A stretch of DNA of 64,000 nucleotides from Atopsyche davidsoni (Eukaryota > Arthropoda > Insecta > Trichoptera > Hydrobiosidae): the NCBI GenBank assembly GCA_022113835.1, contig JAILWY010000026.1, positions 10,753,001-10,817,000 of the forward strand. Direction: 5' to 3'. Under the pieces are notes generated by a model. It made no database searches and was not told the DNA's origin. It was given only the letters and a program-made list of their open reading frames with translations. Positions 37,884-49,862 of the stretch are shown piece by piece; the first letter of the stretch is position 1, and the number at the start of each line of letters is the position of its first letter. The position numbers and the translations under genes were made by a program.

Positions 37884-40800
37884 TTACTTGTTTTCTTTAT
37901 AAGTAAGTTCTTTGAGGGTTTCTGTTAACTTTAATAAGCCTTCTTGCGATGGGGTCGTCGATGTAACTTGAGTTTCTGTAGTTGGCTTCTTTTCACCGGT
38001 GGCTTTCGGCACGGGTTTCTCGCAGAAGAATATCATCCTCTCATCGCAGTTGTGGGAACTGAGTTTCCCGTCGGGTGTCATGTATCCACAGTGATCTTTA
38101 TCATTCTTTGGTTTTCCTGCCCAGTTTTGGTATTTTAATGAGTAAACCGATAGTCCTGAAACAATAATTCAAATCAAACAAATAGTTTGAAATTTAAAGT
38201 AGTTATTCGTATGTTTGTACAATATTTATGATTTTAAAAAGCACGCGTTTTTAGCAGTCAAGATCAAGTTGACAATGAAGAATAAATGCTAATGTATTGT
38301 ATAATGTAAATATTTTGATTTTAATATAATATAAAATCTTTCCTTAATGTAAATCAATTTAGTATTAGAAAGACAGTGAGTTGTGGTGTGCAAAGACCGC
38401 AATATTCAGGTTGTGGTTTTTCTTTTCATTTAAATAACAGGAAACTCTATCTAAACGAATTGAAGTCAACTATATCTACCATATGTATATCTGATTATAT
38501 TACTCATTGTAATGCATATATAATGGATGTTCTACGATATTGTAAGATAGAAGTAGGTGAGGAGTAAACGTAATTAAAAACTTCTAATTAACTCAAACGT
38601 ATATAAAACGGAATATATAAATAATTTTTAGTCGGAACCAAAATTGTTGTTTAACGGAATATAATTGAAAAATGATCACTTTCGTTAACTTACCGTCGAT
38701 TGTGACATAGTATCCCTGGCTGAAGAGGTCGTGGAAGCCGAGGTGAATACTGCTGGGGGCTGCGACCTTGCCGTTAGCTTGCATGGTGCGCATGAGAAGC
38801 TCGGCTTCCAGTTCTTCATTCAGGTTTACGAGTTGGGATTGCTCTGCATAGCATGTCTTGAATGCGCCGTCCCAGGGTTTGGGAGACACGTGCAATTTAT
38901 AGCATTGACCCAAATCTTTCAGCAAAAAATATTCTAAACAAATAAACATTTTATTTTGCGCATTTGATTTTAAGTTATTGTTTAATTCATTACGATTTCA
39001 TGTTGGCTTTGTATATTAATTACCTGGGTCGTGAGTGTTGCATTCGACATTAAAAGTTATTTCACTGGCCTCCTTTTTGCATATAAAACGTAGATTGTTA
39101 TTATTACAATTATCGTCATTGTAAAGTCCCCGATTGTCCATCGACAAGCAGTCTTCGTTGCCACCAGCGTTGTTAGGTTCCGTTATTTTCCAATTGCTGA
39201 ACTCTTCCAAGACATTTTTTCCTAAATAACATTAAATATTTATATATTGGACGTTTGAGAAAAAGATAACTGCGTTGTTTCGGGTGTTTTACAAACCGTT
39301 TATATCCAAGTAGAGTCCTTCAACAAAAATATCGTGGATTCCCAACCACGTATATACAAAGGCTTCTTTTTTTATTGACAATAGATACTCGATGTCTTTC
39401 TTGGACCTGGGAACTACGAGGTGGGATCCTTCGGCGAAGCACATACTGTAAGCATCGTGCCAAGACATCTTGGTTAAGTGCTCTTTATAGAAAGCACCGT
39501 CGTGGTAAATATAATCCTTGCGGAAGAACTTGCCGTTTTCATCGACTAAAAAAATATGTTTTAACCTTTAAAAGTGCAACAGAATGTGTACCAACGACCG
39601 TGAATGGTTTTGTTTTTGGACGACTGGTCTTAAAGTACTATTTATCTCGAATCTGTTTGGTTTAATGTATATAATTATAACGTATAATTAGGTGAACATT
39701 CTTGTGTTATTTCCGATAATCGACATTTAAGGATAATTCTGCACAACACTTAACATTCAAATTGGTGATGATTTAGATTAGTTATTTTAAATCTTATGTT
39801 TTAAGTCTTTGGAGTTATCCCTGTAGTTGGGTGTTATACTTTGGTTTGAGGAAACATGTTGCATGTACAGGCTGGGCGGATCGCTAGAGAGCGGAAGTGC
39901 TCGCGGAACTCACCTGGAGGGTACTGACACGTGCTCGGCGCGCTGAGCGTGCTGGCGTCTCTCGTGCACACGAAGGCGTGCTTTGTTTTGCAGTTGGTGT
40001 CACGGTACGCTCCGTTCTTGTTTACAATGACGCAATCTTCATTTTCAAGGTTATCGGGTTGATTCAAATCCCAGTTGCTGTACATTTCCGATAAAATGGT
40101 ACCTAAAAATCATGTATTATTTTAACTTAAATACAAGCGAAATAATCTCAAAATATAAATAACACGTGTTTGTATTTATGCACCGGAAAAAAATATAAAC
40201 GTCGGAATGGAGAAATCGAACTTTAGTCGTTTAGATGTGCATCATTTAATTACTGTCAAATAAATCGTTTAAAATAATTTTATCAAGGATATTTAAAATG
40301 TTTACCGTTCATAGCAATGAACTCTCCTTCAGTGAAAATATCATAGACGCCTAACCACGAGCTCGCTATATTCCTGTCCATGAGCTTCGTGAGTAGGTCG
40401 GTTTCCTCCTTGCTGCGGGGCACGACCAGGACCGCTTCTTCGTTGCAGCAAGTATTAACCCTTTGCGCTCGAGACCGTTTCCGCGCGGACTAATCAGCAA
40501 CTCGAAGCGTTTCGTATCACTTTCGGTGAATTTTTTACCTCTAACTTAAAATGTTCACACACACAAATTGACACATAATTTTTTTAATTTTAATATTTAA
40601 TGTATATTTACATCTTTACGAAGATAGGTTCGTAAACATAAGTCTTTGTAATTTTTCTTTGTATGATATTTCATATAACAATTGCCGAGATGCAGGCTTT
40701 TCGGGACAAGTATCACAAAAGTATGTCGTTCGATGTCTTTTGCCGGGTTTATTTTTTTGAGAACAGACTTTGTAATTCTTCCTAACTCCTGTTATAATGT

Positions 40801-43168
40801 TATGCAGCCTTCCACTTAGGCGGATTTTCGGAATCGCAGGTTGAAGTGAAGCTCTAGCACGTGTCAGACGAAAATCTCCAGTTAATTGCCGAACTAAGGT
40901 TTTCATATACCGCAAGTGATTAAGCGGCTGTTCTCCTCTCAGCTGTTTAGTGAGATACACATTATCATAATATTATTATATATTATAAAGCAAACAAAAT
41001 AATGGTACGATAAGTGAATGGAAAGGTTATTGATATTGTGAGGGAGAAAAAAGTCTATTCTTCAGTGCAATATAAGTTTAAGCAAATAAGGACCCTCAAA
41101 TGAATGATTACGATAAGAAGTACAAGCAAAAAATATATGGGTTGATTAGGTACACATCTAGTCATTTTGCCATGGCTGTCAAGGTCGAACTGAGACCAAA
41201 AATGCAGTTCGCTTTATGGTGCCGCACTAATCTTGAATAAGAAATTCTAGCGTAGTTTGAAAGGGGGATAACATGATCTTTGTAAAATTATATGGGCAGT
41301 GCTTAGTAACGAACTTTAAAGAACAAGATCACATAAACATAAACAAGAAATCACCAGATAAAAAACCATAAATAGTTATCACCGCACATCGAATTTCCGC
41401 ACCAAGCAAATTGGTGCGGAATCCGCACCTCTCGAGTTGCGGCATTACATCGTGTGGTGCGGAATCCGCACCTCTCGAGTGCAAAGGGTTAATGGCGTCC
41501 GTCCAGGTCGCCGGCTCGGTGTGGATCTTGTAGAAAGTGCCGAGCGCCCTGTCCAAGCGGTAGTCCAGGCGGAACATGAGCCCGTCATCGGTCACTGTAA
41601 GAATTGCAACGTATCGAGCTCAGGACCATTCGATTGCCCTGTCTGGCGCGGTATTTATTTTGAGCGCTTCTGCTGCTACTACTTAAAATGTTTTAAATGA
41701 AATAAAAAAAAACACAAGTCAATTTATTTAATACTTACTTAGTCGTTATTTTTGTAGCTTACCATTTTCGAACTCGCATCTCAGGACTTCATTTGTCGAC
41801 TTGAACGATATCTTGCAGACGAAGGAATGCGATATTCCACAGTCGATGTCGTTGAACTTCCCTTTTGAGTCCATGGCCACGCAGTCCTCGTTGCGCAGGT
41901 TGTTGGGTTCCCTGACGTTCCACGGGTGATAGGTATAATTCAGATTTGTACCTATCATATCAAATAATAAATCCATCATGGTACTTCTTAACTCCCAGTG
42001 TAAATTGTAAAAGAAAAAAATAATACGTTTATTTATTTACTGAAGTAATTGGCTGTCGCTGATTTTCAATAAATATTATTTTCACATCGACGTCGAGCAA
42101 AAAGGTATTATTATAGAGTATTTTTTTTATGATTCCCTTTAATAAGGAATTATTATTTAGAATGTAGTAATTGAGATATGCGTAAGGTGAGTTAATTTAT
42201 TTGTGAAAAAAGGTGAAATAAATCTTTAGATGCATTTTGGATAGAAAAACAAACAACGTACCTTCGAGATCGACGAATACCCCTTCGTTATAAATATCGC
42301 TGGCTCCGATCCAGAGGAACTCATTCTTGCCGAATATGGACAGGATGGAGTGGGCTTCGTGATCCGAGGAAGGCATCACCAGCGTGGCCCCCTCGGCGCA
42401 GCAGGTGGCCACGGCGGCCAGCCATTTCTGCTTCGTGCTGTGCAACTTGTACGCCCCCCGCTCGTGCTCTATAAACCCGTACCCCTCTGGGAATTCATCG
42501 GTAGTATGTTCATCCTTTTCTGTAAATGACAAATATTTTGCTAAAATGTTTATTTTTATAAAATTAATTAAGTAAAAACCTTAATTTTAGAGACTAGAAA
42601 TTGTTTCGGCATAAGTGAAGAAATGAGGCAAACAAGGCGAAAAAGTTTTAAAAATATACCCGAGAACTCCAAATTGCAATGGGGACATTATCATGAGTTT
42701 TTTATTTTATTTACTTTGATTTTTTTATATTATATATATATATATAGAAAATTTAAGTTTATTATCGGGGTTTTGCTATCGATTGTTCGATTTCAATATA
42801 ATGAGATTTGGAATGAATGTCTATATTTAGATGTTATTGTGGGCTATATTTCATTGATCCCTTTACTAATTAGAAATTGGGTAGCTGGTAATGGCGTAGA
42901 CCCTTCGTCATTATACCATGAAGGGCATTTACTATTGTCCCGAAATATCTAAACATCAACGTACGCAACGACAGGAGAAAGATGAATTCTATCGACGTGA
43001 AATTATCGAATGAATTATACAAGTTTTGATTGAAGAACCGATAAATTGAAACTAAAAATTGGAAGCGATATTTAATGTAATGTATAGTAAATTATTAAAA
43101 AAAATCTTACGCGTTAACACACCAGCTGCGAAAAGCAGGACGAGGCAAGCCCGATTCAAGAACCACAT
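37884..43168 (-). CDS. Lectin D: four-CRD C-type lectin, interrupted by a piggyBac-type element
   Basis: Nine exons: 43168-43111, 42519-42262, 41951-41763, 41594-40306 (interrupted), 40102-39914, 39545-39297, 39221-39024, 38933-38694 and 38155-37884. Without the insertion the CDS is 1908 nt, 635 aa. Exon 1 encodes the signal peptide (MWFLNRACLVLLFAAGVLT). CRD1 (EPN, FND), CRD2 (QPD, YRD), CRD3 (EPN, YND) and CRD4 (KPK, no N-D motif) follow at about 27-165, 175-313, 325-462 and 470-590. A Thr/Lys-rich tail of about 44 residues ends the protein. There is no stop or second signal peptide between CRD2 and CRD3, and all introns are phase 1, so one gene is favoured over two. In this haplotype exon 4 reads into the element and stops at 41329, giving 256 aa with one complete CRD. 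All other exons are intact, so the insertion is probably young or polymorphic. Confidence 0.83.
40459..41488 (-). mobile_element. piggyBac-type element inserted in lectin D exon 4
   Basis: The 1030-bp insert is flanked by TTAA on both sides (40455-40458 and 41489-41492), the target duplication of piggyBac elements. The terminal inverted repeats are CCCTTTGCGCTCGAGA and CCCTTTGCACTCGAGA. Near the right end the palindromic GTGCGGAATCCGCAC, followed by CTCTCGAG, occurs twice. A minus-strand frame (40616-40960) retains the C-terminal Cys-rich part of a transposase. The rest of the transposase is missing, so the element is non-autonomous. It splits the codons of CRD2 just before its first core cysteine. 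Confidence 0.92.
40616..40960 (-). pseudogene. piggyBac transposase C-terminal remnant
   Basis: About 114 codons. It includes LVRQLTGDFRLTRARASLQP and then VRKNYKVCSQKN...RTTYFCDTCPEKPA, the paired C-x-x-C-type zinc-binding end typical of piggyBac transposases. The catalytic Asp-containing domain is absent. It cannot act as a transposase by itself but identifies the family and orientation of the host element. Confidence 0.75.
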
Positions 43169-44666
43169 TTTGAGTTCGTTGCTCAAAGCTTTGTATGTAT
43201 ATTCGTAAACTGACGAATTAAAATTTGTATATGCCTTATAAACGAAACTCACGCTCGCATTTTTGATTGCATAAATGGCGCAAATGATAACCTGTGGCTT
43301 TTACTAATAATTTAACGATATTTCTAAGTAGACATCGTATATTGCCTGGATTTATCTTAGAATAAGAATTCACGAGTATTTCTTATCCCATTAGAGTTGC
43401 GAACCCAAAAAATGCATATAGTTTCATTGGTTACCATAATTTGTTATTGCTTTGTTTTTATACCTAGTTGAGCGATTGAACCATCGAGGCTTGTACTAGT
43501 TGATTTAAGTAAATATATTAAAAGATTAAGGTTTTCATATTTGGTCTTCATACATTTTGCGACTGCGGGTATTTAGTCTTGGTTGTATTTTAGACTTCCC
43601 TCCCCAGTGAACAAATGCTTCTCCGCCATACCTACATGCAGCGTTGCTCATCACCTTTACTGATGCAGCAAAGCTGGGGCTTATTTTTAATTTGGTTTTA
43701 TCTCAGTTAAGTCATGTATTACATAATGTATTTAAAACACTTTTTGCTTTTTACACTCATAAATAAATATTACTCTTTAAATTAGATTGCATATTCACCT
43801 TTGCCAAATTACCATCAAACATTGAGTTTAAAATAATGTATCGTTTATGGTTACATCATAAATTAAGGTTTTGTACCACTCAACATTATCGAGTCTCATT
43901 TTCTGTCATTGATGTTTCCATGGAAACTTGTAACTTTACTTACCTACTGTATATTTACTACCAAGTTATAGCTATTAAATTGAGTTCTACGTACTCAGAC
44001 TAAAATTAGACTGCTTTATCATTTATTGCATTTTTTATTTGTGATTTCGTGAATTATTTGTGAAGACGACTATCGGAGTCTGGAAATGATAAGTGAGACG
44101 TTTCTCGTAACTTGGTTGTTTTTGTTTACTGTGTCTTCATACGCCGAAGGTTTTCTTACATTATTTCATTGAAATTAATTATACCAATACAAATTAGAGT
44201 TTCATCATAAATGCTATCTTTAAATTTCATTTTTAAGAAAGTTCAGTGCAATATTCTTGATAATATTTTTTATTATTTTTCACACTTTTTGTATTTATAT
44301 AAATAATATACAGTTATATATTGTCACCGGCAATCATGATTGCTATGTTAAACTAGAGTTTTGTTTTTATTAAAACATAAACATAATACTGTTCTCATAG
44401 GACCATAATTTGCAAAAAACGTTGAATATTCTTGTTTTCTTAAAAAACTACCCCCTTTAGTTAAAATCTTGAAATTTTACAGGGTAAGTACTCATTATTC
44501 AGCTTTTTTAATTTGGATCCAATAAACATCAATCTTGTAAATGAATGATGAAATAATATGATGAACGGCATTATTGTGTCTTCAGTCTAATATTTTACAT
44601 TTTTCGCGTTTTAAAAAGAATGCCTTGTGTATTATTTAATTTTTTTATTTATTCAAGGGTCTAAAG
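43169..44666. other. Upstream DNA of lectin D and AT-rich spacer
   Basis: The first 80 bp holds the lectin D core promoter. The rest, up to the hAT element, is AT-rich with no supported gene. Confidence 0.5.
43208..43240 (-). promoter_or_regulatory. Core promoter of lectin D (TATA + initiator)
   Basis: TATAAG (43240-43235) and an arthropod initiator TCAGTT (43213-43208) on the minus strand. The distance from the TATA T to the initiator A is 29 nt, the standard spacing. This predicts transcription starting near 43211, about 43 nt before the ATG, and supports 43168 as the start codon. Confidence 0.65.
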
Positions 44667-45465
44667 CAGGAGTCCCCAACCTTTTGCACCCAAGACCACA
44701 TTCTAAAATGCCGGTCGGGTGGCGGGCATCATTAATTTTTTTAAGGTATATTTATAGTTGGACATAGTCAATAATACATATAATGTACAAAAATATTTAA
44801 TTCCAAAAATATAATTATAATATATCGTTTATATTTTTATGTAAAATAAATAATAAGTAGTAAATAATAGCATAAAAGTTTTGGTAATTGGGTCGAGTGG
44901 GGGCAAATAACAACTTTAAAATGTACATCTATAGTCTAACATTGCAAACAACAGGTTAGAATACGAAAAATATCAGTTAGGGTCCGGACTAAGTTTATTA
45001 AGATTTTAATGAACCAACAATAATTAATTTAAAAATTTAATATTTTTACTGGCAGATTTTTAAAAAAATTTACCAATCAGAATTGCCTAAATCGACATTA
45101 TAAAAAAAAGAGAAATATCATAGTCAATGTGATCGTTGGCATTGAATTTCTTTGACCATTGATTCGTAAATAAGAAAATATGTTGATATTCCTGCTCGTA
45201 AGCAATCATCAAGATCTGTAAGTCGAGATCTGTACTTTGATTTTATGATATTCATTGTTAAAAACAACGGTTCACACAAGTATGTAAATCTGAAAAACGA
45301 TTTAATTTGAGAAGTATGCTTCTCTTTTCAATAGTGGAAATTTGTTTATGTCAACTATATTCCAGAAGTCCTCATTTGATACATTGGATTTAAAAATTAT
45401 TATTTTGAAAAATATGACGATATAATTATTTTTGGTTTTATTTCGCGGTTTAATTATCGTTTTAT

Positions 45466-45784
45466 CAAAAAATATCAGATACTCTTTTACATAGCTTTCA
45501 CCTCAGTAGTCCTATCGCAAAAATATCAGAGACACTTTCACATAGCTTTCTCCTTACTTCTACGACCGCAAAAATATCAGATAGACTTTCACATAGCTTT
45601 CACCTCACTTTTACCAACGCAAAAATATCAGAGACCCTTTCACATAGCTTTCATCTCACTTATACTACCGCAAAAATATCAGTTAGACTTTCACATAGCT
45701 TTCACCTTACTTTTACCAACGCAAAAATATCAGAGACACTTTCACATTACTTTCACCTCACCTGTACTACTGCAAAAATATCAG
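45466..45784. repeat. 51-bp minisatellite, about six copies
   Basis: Units begin with GCAAAAATATCAG at 45517, 45568, 45619, 45670, 45721 and 45772, an exact 51-bp period, with a diverged first copy at 45466. Each unit continues with ACTTTCACATAGCTTTCACC. The array lies inside the hAT-type element. Confidence 0.92.
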
Positions 45785-46007
45785 ATTTATATTTATTCAG
45801 CAACTTTTCCATCAAGTATCTGAACAATATCGTGAAGGCATTATTAGAGGGCGTTATTACAGAGACGAAGACAAACCAAACTACATCCATAAGATGCTAT
45901 TTCAAAAAGCTTAAATATGATTTTCTGGAAAGATATATTATTTTGTAAATTATTATGATATAATTATGTTCACTTATATTTCTATTTAATGACTAAATAT
46001 TATTTTT

Positions 46008-46214
46008 TTATTAATGAATTAAGATTACTTTTAAATACTTCACGTGAGTTTTATTTGATTTATCTCATTACTAGTTTCGAACCATAGACCTGGTCATCTT
46101 CAGATGCAAAATTAATCTGAAGATGACCAGGTCTATGGTTTGAAACTAGTAATGTAATAAATCAAATAATACTCACGTGAAGTATTTAAAAAGTTATCTT
46201 AATTCATTAATAAT
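46008..46214. repeat. Fold-back repeat nested in the hAT element
   Basis: Inverted arms of about 98 bp (46008-46105 and 46115-46214) with a 9-bp loop, centred on 46110, about 90% matched. The core reads ACTAGTTTCGAACC...CTGGTCATCTTCAG and is shared with the fold-back at 14.1 kb. Confidence 0.8.
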
Positions 46215-46454
46215 ATGGATCTTCACCAAACAAATACCTTGTCAACATTTTATTGAAAACTTAAATAATTTTTTTATCGCAGTCGCACAGCGGCGTTACG
46301 CTCACGTTAAATGGTCGGCGGGCGCCATAGTGCCCGCGGGCCTAGGGTTGGGGACCACTGGTATAAAGGGTTTCAAAATGTAAAGATTGATAAACGTGTA
46401 CACAATATATTTGGTGTTGCACATGGGGGCTAAATCCCACATCTCCAGATACTG

Positions 46455-46460
46455 TTTATT
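46455..46460 (-). terminator. Poly(A) signal candidate of lectin E
   Basis: AATAAA on the minus strand, one base beyond the stop codon of lectin E. It would give a very short 3' UTR ending before the hAT element. Confidence 0.4.
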
Positions 46461-46461
46461 G

Positions 46462-49400
46462 CTATTCAAGCTCTGCCTCCAAGGGGTTGCTGAGCTGCCT
46501 CTCGCAGAAGAACATGGCCTTGACTTCACAGTTGATGTCGTTGAGTGCGCCGTTGCGGGTCATGCTGCCGCAGTGCTCATTGTCGTGCTCGCTGTCAGGC
46601 TGGCCTTCTCCCCAGTAGTCGTAGCCTGACTCCACCAAAGGCTTACCTGACAATCAAGCATTCAGAGTATTAGAATGAGTAGTTTTTTTTAGCCGAATTC
46701 CTCTGTAAGAGTAATGCAGTTAAAAACCAAACCACCACCTTCTCGTAATTCCACGTATTCCTCGTAAATTAAGAATACAGGTCTTTACTTTATATCATCA
46801 GTGATAGATATTTTATGCTTTGGGTATGCATTGAAAATTTCAAGTTAATCATATAACATCGTCTAAAAAGCCTGCCTAATGGTGTTTATTCCATTCAAAA
46901 ATGATTTCTTTCAATTGAAATTAATAATGGATGAGTTCAAAAAAAATACCATCATTTGTCTGCCACACTCCGTTAACCACCAGTTCGTTGAATCCCAAGT
47001 GAATGATTTCTCTGTGGAAAGACCCCTTTAGTTGTTGAGGCGTGAGCTTGTTGATCTCGCCAACTAAAGTTCTGGCCTCGACAGGGCTGTTCAGGATAGC
47101 CAGGTAGGACCCTTCAGCTTTACATAATTTGTAGGCATCGTGCCAATTTCTGAAGATCTTGTGTAACTTGTAGCATCTGTCAATTTCTTCGTAATACTTG
47201 TAAGCTGTAAATAATATATATAGTGAACTTCGAAAAAAATAAAAATATCTTAAAATTCTCTGTTTTGCTTAAACAATAAAATAAGCAAAAGTTTTGATAT
47301 TCACCTGTATCATGTGTTTCACACTCTGTATCGACTGACTGGACATCTTTAATTCCCTTCTGGCAGACATAGTTGAGCCTTCTACTGCAGTCAGCATCAT
47401 TATATTTCATGTTTCCATTCATTTCCACGCAATTGTCAAAATCATTAAGATAGTTGGGCTCTCCCGGTCCCCAGACGCTGTACACTTTCGATAAGGGTTG
47501 AACTGAAAAATAAACAGCGGTTACTTTGACTATTCACCAACAATGTTTAACAGCTTATTCGTAGAATATAATATTTTGATAGAAACATAATTTTTGTTTT
47601 TCAAACATATTTTTTGAGAACAATGGTGTATTAATTAATAAATGTATGTATTTTTTACATCTTAAATTTAAATTTATTTTCGACCCTGTTTAGCTGGTCA
47701 CGGTAAATGCTTATTTGATTTGTTTACATGACCCCTTCGAATAACATAAGTGTCGATTCATTATGTGGGAGTGTTTAGTACCGTCGAGCGTGAGGAAATT
47801 CTTCGGTGAGAAGTGGGAGTGGATCCCCACCCAGATAGGCGAGCTGGAGGGCCGCAGGAAGTCCGTGAGGATCTTGGCCTCATACTGGTGCGCCGGCGTG
47901 GCGAGGGACGCGTCCTCTGAGGCACAAACCTTCACCGCTTCCACCCACGTGGCCGGCAGGCTGTGCTGCTTCAGGTGCAAGCGGACCTCCTTCACGTATG
48001 TGTAGTCCGATCTGAAGAACGGATCATCGTCTGTAATAAAACATTACAAAAAATTATCTTCAAGTAAATACGACTTAACTTTTATAATCACAAAAGCCTT
48101 CATAGAATTACGAAAATAAATATTTTTGACTGGAAGTATTCAATTTTGATATTTTAAAATAAAAATGCGTTTTGTAATTTTTTCATCTTTTTGTTTTTAT
48201 TTGTGACCGGTTTTTCCAGCGTATCTTGTGGAATTATCGTTTAAAAATGCCCACAAGATAGATTGGCGAAACCGGCCACAAATAAAAACAAAAATGTGGA
48301 AAAATCACATTTCGACACACCCCCCAATTGAAGATACTACTATTAACGATACCTAAATATAACACTAAAAATTAGTACTTGACTAATAAAAATATATATA
48401 ATGGAGAGTTTTCATTGATTTTTTTGGACTAATAAAATTTTCAAGTCGTCAATATGAAGCGAAATAATTCTTACTTGGAAACAGCGACAGCGCAATCCTC
48501 TTGGAACTCTTGATAGAGCTTATATCTTTTTTGCAAATGAAGTTGGTGTACCAAGTGTTACAGTTTTCATCGTTATATCTGGCGGAGCGCGTGATTACGA
48601 CGCAATTCTCACTGCTGTTCACGTTGTTCGGCTCGCCCCAATCCCAGTTAATAAATATTTCAGATTTCCCTGAAAAGAAAAACAAAAAAGACATTAAGCG
48701 CCAATGTTTTCAAATCAACAACTATAATAAAACTTGCAAGAAAACTCGGCGTTGTAACGCTTCTCCCGGAATGGGAGTGTTATTATATTGAATAATAATT
48801 TCGTTTAGTTAGCAATAAATTCTGTTAGGCAACAAGATGCAGCATATAAAATTGTTTTGTTTTTAACGCATAATTAAAATTTGCATTATCCTGTTCACTC
48901 TTTTATCTGCCATGTTTTGATTTTAAGATGTTCCAAGCTCGATCGACGCCAAATGATAATTTTTGTTGCCAACGAACCAACATGAATTTTATAATAAGAT
49001 CAATATTTCATAATAGAATAATTATGTGAGGTTTAGTCTATACCGTCCACGGTCAGGAAGGTTCCCTCGGAGTATCGGTCCTGGATCCCGATCCAGGCGT
49101 GACCTTCGGGGTTCTTCATCTGGCTCGTTGTCTGCTCGGCCTCCTCTTGCGTGGTGGGGGCCGCTAGCATGGCTCCTTCGCTTCGGCATATTTTCTCCGC
49201 CTGCAGCCACGTGTGACCCCCGAGGTGCTCCTTAAAGTACGCCCTCGCTTCTGGCACGTACGTGTAATCCTTCCGAAACGACGGGACATCCCTGCCTAAA
49301 TATGCACAGATCAATATAATTTGACACAACGAGTCAACTTTTTCTTACACTAAAAATAGCACTTCATAAAATACATGTTCAAAGAGTACTTTTGATACAC

Positions 49401-49862
49401 TTAAATTTTACACTACAAAAGAAATATACATAATAATATCACTTAAGATAAGATGCTGTGTTACGACATGCGACCGCTGAGTAAAATCAATACACGGTAA
49501 ACACTTCACAAGAAATCTTAACATAAATTACTTTGGACTACCATATACTGAATCAGGTCAGGTACGAGCCTTATCACATCGTTTTAGGATTTAACTATCA
49601 AAAGAGAGATCGAACCCTCAAACTCCAAGTCAGAAACCAACGGTTTGAAAATAAAATTTCTTCTGTAAAAACAATATATTTTGAACATTCCATGTTTCCG
49701 CTGTTTACACACTTGAGATACCAAATGGCATTGAAATTCATTACCATAATAGCGAAATGGATTTACATCAAACATGTGTATTAATATGTAATGATTTTCC
49801 TGATTTCACTCACCGATGACTTGTGTGACCAGTGCTAAGAAGCCCAACAGCCTGGCAGTCAT
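46462..49862 (-). CDS. Lectin E: three-CRD secreted C-type lectin (EPN, EPN, QPD)
   Basis: Seven exons: 49862-49814, 49295-49044, 48669-48475, 48030-47782, 47502-47305, 47204-46950 and 46646-46462; 1383 nt, 460 aa; all introns phase 1. Exon 1 encodes a short signal peptide (MTARLLGFLALVTQVIG). CRD1 (about 20-155) has GEPNN and YNDENC. CRD2 (about 170-300) has GEPNY and YNDADC. CRD3 (about 315-452) has GQPDS and LNDINC. CRD2 opens like the first CRD of its neighbours (FFRSDYTY), whereas CRD3 has the long-form cysteine pair (ECETHDTG and IDRCYKLH). The CRD1-CRD2 linker lacks cysteine and is basic (SSKR). The simplest origin is duplication of the N-terminal exon pair of a two-CRD gene. All calcium and sugar motifs look intact, so two mannose-type sites and one galactose-type site are expected. 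Confidence 0.9.
48188..48295. repeat. Fold-back repeat in intron 3 of lectin E
   Basis: Inverted arms of about 44 bp (48188-48231 and 48251-48295): TGTGACCGGTTTTTCCAGCG pairs with TTGGCGAAACCGGCCACAAA, flanked by A/T-rich arms. Related single-arm copies (AAACCGGTCA-type) occur downstream of lectins F and G near 51060, 58205 and 63875, so the motif is dispersed. Confidence 0.65.

Larger units (their letters stand above)
44667..46360. mobile_element. Non-autonomous hAT-type DNA transposon (1.69 kb)
   Basis: The ends are CAGGAGTCCCCAACC and, inverted, CAGTGGTCCCCAACC, the classic hAT terminus. The flanks are GTCTAAAG (44659-44666) and GTATAAAG (46361-46368), an 8-bp target duplication with one difference. 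No transposase frame survives. The interior carries a 51-bp minisatellite and a fold-back repeat, and GC-rich subterminal DNA (GGCGGGCGCC near 46318). Its right end lies about 100 bp beyond the stop codon of lectin E, so it may lie in or beside that gene's 3' UTR. Confidence 0.85.

Noticed and set aside
43052..43252. Upstream ATG giving a longer N-terminus for lectin D
   Set aside because: It lies upstream of the predicted transcription start (43211) and would hide the signal peptide.
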